A stretch of 64,000 nt of DNA from Pararhodobacter zhoushanensis (GTDB lineage Bacteria; Pseudomonadota; Alphaproteobacteria; Rhodobacterales; Rhodobacteraceae), in assembly GCF_003990445.1 (NCBI RefSeq), contig NZ_REEZ01000001.1, forward strand, positions 496,001 to 560,000. Reading direction: 5' to 3'. The position numbers and the translations under genes are program-made. Shown here one piece after another: positions 35,834-44,377 of this stretch. The notes below the pieces were generated by a model that was not told the origin of the DNA, searched no databases, and saw only the letters and a list, made by a program, of their open reading frames with translations. Within the stretch, counting starts at the first letter, position 1. The number at the start of each line of letters is the position of its first letter.

Positions 35834-38391
35834 AGCTGCGCTCGGTCACCCTGAACGACGTGCGCCAGTTCACCAGCCCGGTGCGCGTGGCGGGCATCGG
35901 CGATGGCGTTAACCTGCTCTCGGCCCCCAATGAAAGCGGCAAATCCACGCTGTTCGACGCGATCCATGCGGCGTTTTTCATCCCCCACCGCTCGGCCAAG
36001 ATCAAATCCCTGCGCCCCGATGTCGGCGGCAATCCCGAGATCGAGGTCACGCTGGAAGACGCGCGCGGCCCGCTGACCCTGCGCAAACGCTGGGGCCGTG
36101 GCCCCTATGCCGAGGTCTGGCGCGGCGGCCAGCTTGTCGCCAAATCGGACGAGGCCGAGGCGCAGATCGCCGCCCTCACCCAGTCCCCAGCTGACGGCGG
36201 ACCTGCTGGCCTGCTGTGGGTGCGCCAAGGTGTGACGGCGCTCGACGACACCGACAAGGCTGCGGTAAAGACGCGGCAGGATCTGCTGACTTCGGTCACC
36301 GGGGAAATCGCGGCGCTGACTGGCGGCAAGCGGATGGACCGGGCGTTGGCCCGAGCGCGCGAAGAGCTTGACCGGCTGGTGACGTTGCGCGGGGCCAAGG
36401 CGGGCGGACCGCTGGATACCGCGCTCAAGGCCGTGGCCGTGCTGGAAACCCGTGTCAGTGAGTTGAATGACAAGGCATCGAAGCTGCGCGCGGCCTTGGG
36501 CGAGCGGCGCGGCAAGCGGCGGGAGCTGGCCGAGCTAACCGACCCGGTTGAGGTCAAGACCCGCACCGAACGGCTGACGCAGGCCGATGCCGCCTTCAAA
36601 GCCGCCGACCGTCACGCCAGCCAATTGCAGGCCGCCGAGGCTGCGCTCAAGGCCGCCGATCTGGCACTGCAGGCGGCCCGGCGCGAGATCGACAACCGGG
36701 CGCGCACTGTGCAGGCGATTGAGACGCTCACCGTGCAAAGCACCGCCGCGCAAGCCGCCGCCGAGGCTGCCGACGCCCGCGCGACCGAGGCGCAAACCGC
36801 GCTGACGAAAGCCACCGAAACCCACACCGCAGCCCGCAAAACCCTGCGCGAGGCAGAAGCGCAGATGCAAGCCGCGCTCAAGATCGAAGCCCGCCGGGCC
36901 GAGGTAGAGCGCCACGCGCAGCTGGCGGAAACGCTGGCACAGGCCGAAACCCTCGCCGCCACCCTGCCCGCCTTGCGCGAGGCTGCAGCAACCGGTCCCG
37001 ACGCGCGCCAGCTGCAAGCCCTTGAGGACGCGGCCAAAGCCCTCGCCATCGCCGAAGGGCTGGCACAGGCGGCAGCGCCTCATCTGACCTTCACCCCCCG
37101 CCCCGGTGCGCCCGCTGTCACGCTGGACGGCACCCCGCTTGACGCCAGCCCCCATGCGATCACGCAGGCCGTTACGCTCGACCTGCCCGGCCTCGGCACG
37201 CTGCACATCGCCCCCGGCGCAGGAGATGCGCCCGACCGGCTGGCCGGTGCGCAAGACGATCTGGCACGCGCGCTGGCGCAGGCCGGAACCGATGCACCCG
37301 AGGCGGCGCGGCGCGCGGCGCGCGCACGAGTCGAAGCCGCGCAACGGCTGAAAGAGGCGCAGGAAGCCCTCAAACGACTCGCCCCCGAAGGCATCGACTC
37401 GCTGCGCGGCGCGCTGGCCCGCCTCGCCCCGCAAGCGCTGCCCGAGGCCCCCGATCTGCCCACCGCGACCGACGCCGTCGAGCGCGCCCGCACCGCCGAG
37501 ACCGCTGCCGAGCTGGAAACCGCCCGCCTGCGCCCCGGCTTCGACACCGCGCGCGAGGCCGCTTTGGGCGCGCGCCACGACCTTGGGTCGCTCAGCCAGC
37601 GCCTGTCCGACGCGCGTGCCGATCTGACCGAAAAGCCCGACGCCGAATCGCTGAATGAGGCCCTCGCGCAAGCCGAGACCCAGCGCCAAACCGCGTCTCA
37701 AGCCCACCAAGCCCTTGCCGCCGAGGCCCCCGATCTGACCCTCAGCCGCGCCGCGCTCAATCGGGCGCAGAGCGTGGTGAAGGCGGCGGATGACGCGATC
37801 AACACCCTGAACACCGCCCTCGCCGGGCTGGACGCGACCGTCGCGCACCTGTCGGGCGAAGGGGTCGAGGAAGATCTCGCCGATGCCACCGCCCGCCTGA
37901 GCGCCGCACAGGCCACCCGCGACGCGCATGAGCGTGAGGTCGCCGTGCTGCGCTGTCTGATCGGTGCGCTGGAGGCGGCGCAATCCGCCGCGCGCGACCG
38001 CTATTTCGAGCCGGTGCTGACCGAACTGCGCCCGATGCTGCGCCTGCTCTGGCCAGGTGCCGAGCTGAGTTTCGACGGCGACAGCCTTTTGCCGGTCGAA
38101 TTGCTGCGCGACGGGCGGGTTGAGTCGATTGGCACCCTGTCTGGTGGCACGCGCGAGCAGATTTCGCTGCTGGTCCGGCTGGCCTTTGCCCGGCTGCTGG
38201 CGCGCAGCGGCCAACATGCGCCGGTGATCCTGGACGACGCACTGGTGTTCACCGATGACACGCGGATGGAAGCGATGTTCAACGCCCTGCATGCGCAGGC
38301 GGCCGATCTTCAGATCCTCGTTTTCAGCTGCCGTACCAGAGCCTTACGGCAACTGGGCGGAACGGTTTTGCAGTTCGAACACGTAAACTGA
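35830..38391 (+). CDS. SMC-like ATPase, YhaN/SbcC type
   Basis: 853 residues; partner of the upstream nuclease. The N-terminal half-ATPase has Walker A APNESGKST (32-40) with the AFF helix. Long Ala/Glu/Arg-rich coiled coils occupy about 180-370 and 480-700, separated by a compact middle region near 380-470 that lacks an obvious CxxC zinc hook. The C-terminal half-ATPase carries the signature LSGGTREQ (about 770) and Walker B PVILDDALVF (about 796). Likely a DNA end-processing complex. The absence of a readable hook matches the YhaN branch more than true Rad50. Confidence 0.88.
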   Translation: MKLRSVTLNDVRQFTSPVRVAGIGDGVNLLSAPNESGKSTLFDAIHAAFFIPHRSAKIKSLRPDVGGNPEIEVTLEDARGPLTLRKRWGRGPYAEVWRGGQLVAKSDEAEAQIAALTQSPADGGPAGLLWVRQGVTALDDTDKAAVKTRQDLLTSVTGEIAALTGGKRMDRALARAREELDRLVTLRGAKAGGPLDTALKAVAVLETRVSELNDKASKLRAALGERRGKRRELAELTDPVEVKTRTERLTQADAAFKAADRHASQLQAAEAALKAADLALQAARREIDNRARTVQAIETLTVQSTAAQAAAEAADARATEAQTALTKATETHTAARKTLREAEAQMQAALKIEARRAEVERHAQLAETLAQAETLAATLPALREAAATGPDARQLQALEDAAKALAIAEGLAQAAAPHLTFTPRPGAPAVTLDGTPLDASPHAITQAVTLDLPGLGTLHIAPGAGDAPDRLAGAQDDLARALAQAGTDAPEAARRAARARVEAAQRLKEAQEALKRLAPEGIDSLRGALARLAPQALPEAPDLPTATDAVERARTAETAAELETARLRPGFDTAREAALGARHDLGSLSQRLSDARADLTEKPDAESLNEALAQAETQRQTASQAHQALAAEAPDLTLSRAALNRAQSVVKAADDAINTLNTALAGLDATVAHLSGEGVEEDLADATARLSAAQATRDAHEREVAVLRCLIGALEAAQSAARDRYFEPVLTELRPMLRLLWPGAELSFDGDSLLPVELLRDGRVESIGTLSGGTREQISLLVRLAFARLLARSGQHAPVILDDALVFTDDTRMEAMFNALHAQAADLQILVFSCRTRALRQLGGTVLQFEHVN

Positions 38392-38419
38392 ACTTTGCTG
38401 CATTGCAGAATGCAAAGTT
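38391..38419. repeat. Inverted repeat after the SMC-like gene
   Basis: AACTTTGC (38391-38398) and GCAAAGTT (38412-38419) with a 13-base loop that itself contains the palindrome TGCATTGCA. The stem overlaps the stop codon's last base, and no strong U run follows, so it could be a weak terminator or an operator for the next gene. Confidence 0.45.
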
Positions 38420-38453
38420 TCCCATTGACAGAATGGCCGTGCGCGCCGCAATT

Positions 38454-38467
38454 TAATCAGGCGATTA
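38454..38467. promoter_or_regulatory. Palindrome upstream of tetR-type gene
   Basis: TAATC-AGGC-GATTA, a perfect inverted repeat 21 bases before the TetR start, and flanked by A/T tracts. A TTGACA lies at 38425-38430, about 20 bases upstream of a TTTAAT, slightly wide for a promoter. Suits an autoregulatory operator. Confidence 0.5.
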
Positions 38468-38488
38468 ATTAACCGGGGGGAGTCGGTT

Positions 38489-39148
38489 GTGACGCGACCC
38501 GTTGAGCAGCGACAGGACCGGAGTCTGGCGCAGGAATCGATCCTGGATGCCGCCGAGATCGTCTTTGCCGAGAACGGCTTTCATGGCGCCACCACCCGTG
38601 CCATCGGCCTGTGTGCACAGGCCAATGCGGCGCTGATCCACTACTACTTCGGCTCGAAAGAAGCGCTATATGAAGCGGTGATCGCCCGGCGCTCGGGGGC
38701 GATCAACGACGCGCGCCGCGCCCGGCTGGCGCAGTTGCATGCGGCGGGCGACGTAACGCTGGAAATGGTGCTGGATGCCCTGCTGCGCCCGACGATCACG
38801 ATGGGCCGCAACCCGGTAGGCGGCGGCGCATCCTATGCCCGCCTGCTGGGCCATGCAGCGACCGGGACCGATGCGCGCTCGCAGCGGATCATCGGGGCCT
38901 ATTATGACGACATCGCGCGGCTCTTTGTGGCCGAACTGGCCGCTGCGGTGCCCGGACTGGGCCGCGCAGGCGCGGTGCGCGGGTATCTGAACACGATCTC
39001 CATCGGCATCACGCTGATGGCTCCGACAGGCCGCGTGCAGGCCCTGTCGGACGGGGCGCTGGCCGATGACGATCTGGAGGAGGTCATCGCCGGAGCGGTT
39101 CGCTTTAACGCGGCGGGTATCCGCGCGATGGCGCAAACCGGCGACTAG
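38489..39148 (+). CDS. TetR-family regulator
   Basis: 219 residues from GTG 38489, preceded by GGGGGGAG. The N-terminal helix-turn-helix is clear: ILDAAEIVFAENGFHGATTRAIG and ANAALIHYYFGSKEALYEAVI. The C-terminal ligand half is AcrR/CerR-like (LLRPTITMGRNPVGGG..YARLLGH). It is followed 69 bases later by a TRAP transporter operon on the same strand, which it probably controls; the ligand would be the transported compound or an intermediate. Confidence 0.93.
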   Translation: MTRPVEQRQDRSLAQESILDAAEIVFAENGFHGATTRAIGLCAQANAALIHYYFGSKEALYEAVIARRSGAINDARRARLAQLHAAGDVTLEMVLDALLRPTITMGRNPVGGGASYARLLGHAATGTDARSQRIIGAYYDDIARLFVAELAAAVPGLGRAGAVRGYLNTISIGITLMAPTGRVQALSDGALADDDLEEVIAGAVRFNAAGIRAMAQTGD

Positions 39149-39217
39149 CCCAACGAAAACGCACGGAAATCCGGGTCCGGGGAGGATCCGGCAACGACCA
39201 ACCGAGGAGGAGAGACC

Positions 39218-40297
39218 ATGACATTGACCATCCGCCGCCTTTTGACAGGCACCGCACTGGCAACCGCACTGAGCGCCGGTCTGGCGCTTCCTGCAATGGC
39301 TGACGAGACCATCGACATCACCATCGTCAACGGCCACCCGCCGATCTTTCTGTGGGTCAAGCACCTGACGGAATCCTTCATCCCCGCCGTGGATGCAGCG
39401 CTTGAAGGCTCGGGCTATTCGATCAACTGGACCGAAGCGTATGGCGGCACGCTGGCCGGCGTCGGCGGCGAGCTGGAAGCCATCGAGAACGGTCTGGCCG
39501 AGATCGGCAGCGTGCCGACGGTGTTCATGCCCAACCAGCTGCCGTTGCAGAACGTCACCTACAACACGCCCTTTGGCCCCTCCAGCGCGCAGATGGTGAT
39601 GAGCGCGATGGAAGTGCTTTATGACACCATCCCGGCGATGGGCGAGAGCTGGCATACCTATGATACCGAATACCTCGGCGGCGGCTTTGCGCTGGACAAC
39701 TACATCCTGATGACCAACTTCCCGGTCACCTCGATCGACGATCTGGCCGGTCACCGCATCGCGGCGCCCGGGCCGGCGGTCAACTGGCTGGAAGGCACCG
39801 GCGCGGTTGGTGTGGCGGGCAACCTGACGACCTATTACAACGATCTGCAGACCGGGGTGTTTGACGGGGTGATCGTGTTCGCCACCGCCGCCGCCCCTGC
39901 CCGTCTGCAAGAGGTCGCGCCCTATGTGACCGTGACCGACTTTGGCGCGCAATCGGCCGGTGGCATCGTTGCCAACCAGACGTGGTTCGCCGATCAGCCG
40001 GAAGTCGTCCAGAACGCGCTGCGCGCCGGGGCTGCGGCCTATCAGGCTGGCTATCTGGAAGAGCAAAGCGCCCGCGTGACGGCTGCCATGGCCGCCATCG
40101 CACCGGATGCCGAGCACCTGCACACGCTGGCCCCGGAAGAACGCGCGCGCTGGGCCGCCGCTCTGCCCGACGTGGCTGGCACCTGGGCTGCTGCGACGGA
40201 TGCGGCGGGCCTGCCCGCGACCGAAGTGCTGAACGCCTATGTCGCCACGCTGCAAGCCGCCGGGGCCGATCTTGGCCGCGACTGGTCGATGCGCTGA
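39218..40297 (+). CDS. TRAP transporter substrate-binding protein, DctP type
   Basis: Periplasmic binding protein, 359 residues with a signal peptide cleaved near residue 28 (PAMA|DET). Typical DctP features: GGTLAGVGGELEAIENGLAEIG near 90 and the GHRIAAPGPAVNWL segment in place of the usual GLKIR...; an Arg that normally binds the carboxylate is likely in this region. AGGAGGAGAG precedes the ATG. The ligand is probably an organic acid, but its identity is not readable. It starts the catabolic operon. Confidence 0.9.
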   Translation: MTLTIRRLLTGTALATALSAGLALPAMADETIDITIVNGHPPIFLWVKHLTESFIPAVDAALEGSGYSINWTEAYGGTLAGVGGELEAIENGLAEIGSVPTVFMPNQLPLQNVTYNTPFGPSSAQMVMSAMEVLYDTIPAMGESWHTYDTEYLGGGFALDNYILMTNFPVTSIDDLAGHRIAAPGPAVNWLEGTGAVGVAGNLTTYYNDLQTGVFDGVIVFATAAAPARLQEVAPYVTVTDFGAQSAGGIVANQTWFADQPEVVQNALRAGAAAYQAGYLEEQSARVTAAMAAIAPDAEHLHTLAPEERARWAAALPDVAGTWAAATDAAGLPATEVLNAYVATLQAAGADLGRDWSMR

Positions 40298-40316
40298 TCG
40301 GGGCGCTGATCCCTGC

Positions 40317-40345
40317 GGGCCGGGGGTGCTTTCCCCCGGCCCTTT
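40317..40345 (+). terminator. Hairpin after the TRAP binding-protein gene
   Basis: Perfect ten-base stem GGGCCGGGGG (40317-40326) with CCCCCGGCCC (40333-40342), loop TGCTTT, then TTT. It lies 19 bases after the binding-protein stop and 21 bases before dctQ, so it is a partial terminator or 3' stabiliser within the operon. Confidence 0.75.
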
Positions 40346-40366
40346 CCCTCTGACGGAGCCCCTGCC

Positions 40367-40921
40367 ATGGCCTCGCTCGACCAGCTTTCCACGGGCATCG
40401 CTCCGCTGGACGCCTTTTCCCGCCTAATCGACCGGATCACCGCGCTGCTCTCCGTTCTGGGCACGTTGATGATCCTGGCCGTGATGCTGCTGATCGCCGC
40501 CGATGTGGTCGGGCGGTTCTTCTTTGGCCACCCCATCGCCGGGGTGCCCGAGATGGTCGCCATGTCCATTCTCGCCATCGTGTTCCTGCAGATTGCCAAC
40601 ACCACCGCACAGGGCAAACTGACGCGCTCGGACGCGCTGCTGGGGGCGCTCCACCGAAACAACCCGCGTCTGGCTGAAGCCTTTGACGCGGTGTTGCATC
40701 TGGCGGGCGCGGTACTGCTTTGCACAATGGTTTCGGCGTTTTATCCGCTGTTCCTGCGCTCTTACGGGCGGAATGAGATGGTCGGTACAGTCGGCCAGTT
40801 TCTGGCACCGATCTGGCCGGTGCATGGCATCGTGCTGCTGGGGGCAGCGATGATGGCGCTGGTCTTTGGCCTGCGCGCGCTGGTGCTGGCGATCCGGGCC
40901 GTCAAAGGAGTTCCCGCATGA
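40367..40921 (+). CDS. TRAP transporter small permease, DctQ type
   Basis: 184 residues with four hydrophobic segments and the family sequence LIAADVVGRFFFGHPIAGVPEMVA near residue 45-68 in part. It pairs with the large permease encoded next (four-base ATGA overlap). The small subunit supports the large one in the membrane. Start at ATG 40367 after a GGAGCC site. Confidence 0.92.
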   Translation: MASLDQLSTGIAPLDAFSRLIDRITALLSVLGTLMILAVMLLIAADVVGRFFFGHPIAGVPEMVAMSILAIVFLQIANTTAQGKLTRSDALLGALHRNNPRLAEAFDAVLHLAGAVLLCTMVSAFYPLFLRSYGRNEMVGTVGQFLAPIWPVHGIVLLGAAMMALVFGLRALVLAIRAVKGVPA

Positions 40922-42231
40922 GCGGCGTCGAGATTGGTCTGTGGTCGCTGGCCGGTATTCTGGGCCTGATCTGGCTGGGCATGCATGTGTCCATCGCGCT
41001 GGCGCTGACCTCGTTCGTCGGCATCTGGGTGCTGCGCGACAATGCGCAATACGCCGCCCGCATGATGTCGCTGGCCACGCGCGAGAGCATTTCAAGCTAC
41101 CTGTTCGGCGTCGTGCCGCTGTTCGTGCTGATGGGGCTGGTCGTAAGCCGCGCCGACATTGGCCGCGATACCTTTGACGTCGCCAATCGCGCGCTGGGTC
41201 GGCTCAAGGGCGGGCTGGGCATGGCGACGGTCGGCGCGAATGCGATTTTTGCGGCGATTACCGGGATTTCCATCGCCTCGGCCGCCGTCTTCACCAAGGT
41301 CGCCGTGCCCGAGATGATGCGCATCGGCTATTCCGCGCGCTTTGCCACCGGGGTGGTGGCGGGCTCATCCGTGCTGGGCATGCTGATCCCGCCGTCGCTG
41401 CTGCTGATCCTCTACGGCATTCTGGCCGAGCAATCGGTCGGCCTGCTGTTTCTGGCGGGCATCGGGCCGGGTCTGGTGCTGGCCGTCGCCTATTGCCTCG
41501 GCATCGCGCTGATGGTGCGCTATTGGCCCCGCTTCACCGGCACCCCGCGCCCGGCCCCGGCCAGTGCGCACGAAGGCTCGCTGCTGGGCGATACCTTATC
41601 CAAACTCTTCCCCATCGCCGCGCTGATCGCGCTGGTGCTGGGCGGCATCTATGGCGGCATCTTCACCCCGACCGAGGCCGGGGCCATCGGTGCCCTCGGC
41701 GCGATCATCATCGCCGGTGTCAAACGCCGGATCGGGCCACGCGTGTTGTGGCAGGTGACGCTGGAGACCGGGCATATCACCGCCTCGATCTGCTTTCTGA
41801 TCATCGCCGCCACGATGTATTCGCGCTTTCTGTCGCTCAGCGGCCTGCCCGCCGCCGTCACCGAATGGGCCATCGCGCTGGAGCTGGGCACCGTCGGTTT
41901 CGTGCTGATCTTCTGCGCCATCCTGATCGTGCTGGGCACCATTCTGGACAGCTCGTCGATCATGATGATCACCCTGCCGCTGGTCCTTCCCATCGCGCAG
42001 GCCATGCACATTGACCTGATCTGGTTCGGCATCGTCACCGTGCTGGCGGTCGAGATCGGGCTGCTCACGCCGCCCCTCGGCCTGTCGGTCTTTGTCATCA
42101 AAGGCGCGCTGGATGATCCCACGATCCCCTTGGGCGATGTCTTCAAAGGCGCGCTGCCCTTTGCCGCGATCATGGTGCTGGTGCTGCTGGCGCTGATCGT
42201 CTTCCCCCCTATGTCCACCGGACTGCTGTAA
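40918..42231 (+). CDS. TRAP transporter large permease, DctM type
   Basis: 437 residues, about twelve membrane segments, sodium- or proton-driven uptake subunit. Typical sequence: GGLGMATVGANAIFAAITGIS around residue 100-120, AGSSVLGMLIPPSLLLILYG, FTPTEAGAIGALGA and LDSSSIMMITLPLVLPIA. Overlaps the small permease by four bases; the cyclase-like gene follows after nine bases. Confidence 0.95.
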   Translation: MSGVEIGLWSLAGILGLIWLGMHVSIALALTSFVGIWVLRDNAQYAARMMSLATRESISSYLFGVVPLFVLMGLVVSRADIGRDTFDVANRALGRLKGGLGMATVGANAIFAAITGISIASAAVFTKVAVPEMMRIGYSARFATGVVAGSSVLGMLIPPSLLLILYGILAEQSVGLLFLAGIGPGLVLAVAYCLGIALMVRYWPRFTGTPRPAPASAHEGSLLGDTLSKLFPIAALIALVLGGIYGGIFTPTEAGAIGALGAIIIAGVKRRIGPRVLWQVTLETGHITASICFLIIAATMYSRFLSLSGLPAAVTEWAIALELGTVGFVLIFCAILIVLGTILDSSSIMMITLPLVLPIAQAMHIDLIWFGIVTVLAVEIGLLTPPLGLSVFVIKGALDDPTIPLGDVFKGALPFAAIMVLVLLALIVFPPMSTGLL

Positions 42232-42240
42232 GGAGCCTGT

Positions 42241-43023
42241 ATGCAGATCATCGACCTTTCCGTCGCGCTTGAATCCGGCATTGCCTCGGACCCGCCGCCG
42301 ATGCTGCCGCAGATCAACTACATGAACCACCGCGAGACGCAGGCGCAGATGACCGATTTCTTCCCCGGCATGACGGCGGCTGACCTGCCTGACGGCGATG
42401 GCTGGGCGGTCGAAACGCTGGTGGTCAGCACCCATAACGGCACCCATCTGGACGCGCCCTATCACCACCATTCGACCATGGACCGTGCGCTGGTGCCGGG
42501 GGGCCGCCCGTCGATCACCATCGACGAAGTGCCGCTGGAATGGTGCTTTCAGCCCGGCGTAAAGCTGGATTTCCGCCATTTCGCCGATGGGTATGTGGTC
42601 ACACCCGAGGATGTGGAGGCCGAACTTAAACGCATCAACCATACGCTCAGCCCGCTGGAAATCGTGGTGATCAACACCTCGGCGGGCGCGGCCTATGGTC
42701 AGCCGGATTTCCTGCTCAAAGGCTGCGGCATGGGCAAAGCGGCAACGATGTACCTGCTGGAACGTGGCGTGCGCGTGACCGGCACCGACGCGTGGAGCTG
42801 GGACGCGCCCTTCTACCACACCGCGCAGCGCTACGCCGAAAGCCACGACCCGGCGATCATCTGGGAGGGGCACCGAGCCTCGATGGAGATCGGCTATTGC
42901 CACATGGAAAAGCTGGCCAATCTGGACCAGTTGCCTGCCACCGGCTTCAAGGTGTCCTGCTTTCCGTTCAAGATCAAACGCGCCTCGGCCGGGTTCGTCC
43001 GCGCCGTCGCGATCATGGAGTGA
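42241..43023 (+). CDS. Cyclase-family metal hydrolase
   Basis: 260 residues of the cyclase / kynurenine formamidase / isatin hydrolase superfamily. The metal motif HxGTHxDxPxH is complete as H65-N-G-T-H69-L-D71-A-P-Y-H75, with two more His directly after. These enzymes hydrolyse cyclic amides, amides or lactones using Mn or Zn. RIGHT-context: it follows a TRAP importer and precedes OsmC-, SDR- and SMP-30-type genes, so it probably opens a ring or amide in the imported compound. Substrate unknown. Confidence 0.88.
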   Translation: MQIIDLSVALESGIASDPPPMLPQINYMNHRETQAQMTDFFPGMTAADLPDGDGWAVETLVVSTHNGTHLDAPYHHHSTMDRALVPGGRPSITIDEVPLEWCFQPGVKLDFRHFADGYVVTPEDVEAELKRINHTLSPLEIVVINTSAGAAYGQPDFLLKGCGMGKAATMYLLERGVRVTGTDAWSWDAPFYHTAQRYAESHDPAIIWEGHRASMEIGYCHMEKLANLDQLPATGFKVSCFPFKIKRASAGFVRAVAIME

Positions 43024-43025
43024 GC

Positions 43026-43505
43026 ATGGAAAAGGCAATCGTCCAGTTCGACGCCACAGGCACCGCCTCGGGCAAGATGCGCAACGATCTGAGCGTCACC
43101 ATGGTGCATCCCTTCGCCGAAGGGCCATGGGAAATGGCCACCGATGAGGGTTCGTTCCACGGGGGCGACGCCAGCGCGCCCCCGCCTCTGGCGCTGTTCG
43201 TCGGCGGGCTGACCGGCTGCATCATGACCCAGATCCGCGCTTTCGCAAAACGCATGGGCGTGACGCTGAGCGACCTCAAGGTCGAAACCCGCGTGCAGTG
43301 GGACTGGCAAGCCAAGGGCCGCGTTTACGAGACCGCGCCCAAGAGCTTTGAGATCGATGTGCTGATGGAAAGCCCCAATACACAAGCCGAGGTTGCAGCC
43401 CTGATCGAGGCCGCTAAGAAGGGGTGTTTCATCGAACAGACGCTGGGGCGGAGCAATCCGATCCGCCACCGGCTGAAAACTCAAGGAGGCTGGGTAGATG
43501 TCTGA
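43026..43505 (+). CDS. OsmC/Ohr-family protein
   Basis: 159 residues with the family's two redox-type cysteines, C65 (GGLTGCIMTQI) and C134 (KKGCFIEQTL). OsmC/Ohr proteins reduce organic hydroperoxides; YhfA-like members are less defined. The gene begins two bases after the cyclase gene and overlaps the SDR gene by eight, so it belongs to the catabolic run. A role in detoxifying a reactive intermediate is possible. Confidence 0.88.
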   Translation: MEKAIVQFDATGTASGKMRNDLSVTMVHPFAEGPWEMATDEGSFHGGDASAPPPLALFVGGLTGCIMTQIRAFAKRMGVTLSDLKVETRVQWDWQAKGRVYETAPKSFEIDVLMESPNTQAEVAALIEAAKKGCFIEQTLGRSNPIRHRLKTQGGWVDV

Positions 43506-44373
43506 CCCGATCCGTTTCGACACCCGCGTTGCCATCGTCACCGGCGCCGGTGGAGGCTTGGGCCGCGCCCATGCGCTGGCGCTGGCCGCGCGCGGCGCCA
43601 AAGTCGTGGTTAACGACGTGGGCAACGCGCAGGCCGTGGTCGACGAGATCCGCGCCGCCGGGGGCGAGGCGATGGCCAGCGCGGCCTCGGTCAGCGATGC
43701 CGACGCCGTTCAGGACATGGTGGCGCGGATCATGGCGCAATGGGGCCGCATCGACATCCTGATCAACAACGCCGGCATCCTGCGCGACAAGAGCTTTGCC
43801 AAGACGCCCACCGAGTTCTTCGAGGCGGTGATCGACGTGCATCTGCGCGGGGCGTGGGTCTGCACGCAGGCGGTCTGGGAGATCATGCGCGCTCAAGGGT
43901 ATGGGCGGGTGCTGATGACCACCTCGTCCTCGGGCCTATATGGCAATTTCGGTCAGGCCAACTATTCCAGCGCCAAGCTGGCCCTTGTCGGGCTGATGAA
44001 CACGCTGGCGATCGAGGGCGAGAAAAGCGGCATCCGGGTGAACGCCCTTGCCCCCGCCGCGATGACGCAGATGACCGAAGCGCTGCTGCCCGCGGGCGCA
44101 GCCGAGGCATTGGGGCCGGAAAAAGTCTCGCCCGCCGCGCTGTTTCTGGTCAGCGAGGGCGCGCCGACGAAAACCATCCTGACGGCGGGTGCCGGTGTCT
44201 TTGCCGTGGCGCGGATCGAGGAAACGCCGGGCCTTGCTTTGGGCGACGCCCCCGATGTCGATGACGTCGCTGCCGCCTGGGAGGCGTTGCAGGCGCAACC
44301 GATCCACAAGTCGGTGCAGGCCGCCTGGGAGCAAACGCAGAAATTCGTCGATATGGCGAAGGGCAAAGGGTGA
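43498..44373 (+). CDS. Short-chain dehydrogenase, MFE-2-like
   Basis: 291 residues. Cofactor motif TGAGGGLG (15-22), NNAG at about 90-93 and the catalytic pair Y156/K160 (ANYSSAKLA). VNDVGNAQ and SSGLYGNFGQANYSSAK are typical of the hydroxyacyl-CoA dehydrogenase branch related to peroxisomal multifunctional enzyme 2. It may oxidise a hydroxyacyl or cyclic alcohol intermediate. Overlaps the OsmC gene by eight bases; an SMP-30 gene follows after four bases. Confidence 0.9.
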   Translation: MSDPIRFDTRVAIVTGAGGGLGRAHALALAARGAKVVVNDVGNAQAVVDEIRAAGGEAMASAASVSDADAVQDMVARIMAQWGRIDILINNAGILRDKSFAKTPTEFFEAVIDVHLRGAWVCTQAVWEIMRAQGYGRVLMTTSSSGLYGNFGQANYSSAKLALVGLMNTLAIEGEKSGIRVNALAPAAMTQMTEALLPAGAAEALGPEKVSPAALFLVSEGAPTKTILTAGAGVFAVARIEETPGLALGDAPDVDDVAAAWEALQAQPIHKSVQAAWEQTQKFVDMAKGKG

Positions 44374-44377
44374 CGTG

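Noticed and set aside
36535-38292. Minus-strand frame of about 585 codons opposite the SMC-like ATPase
   Set aside because: Gly/Gln/Arg-rich; explained by the codon bias of the coiled-coil gene on the plus strand.
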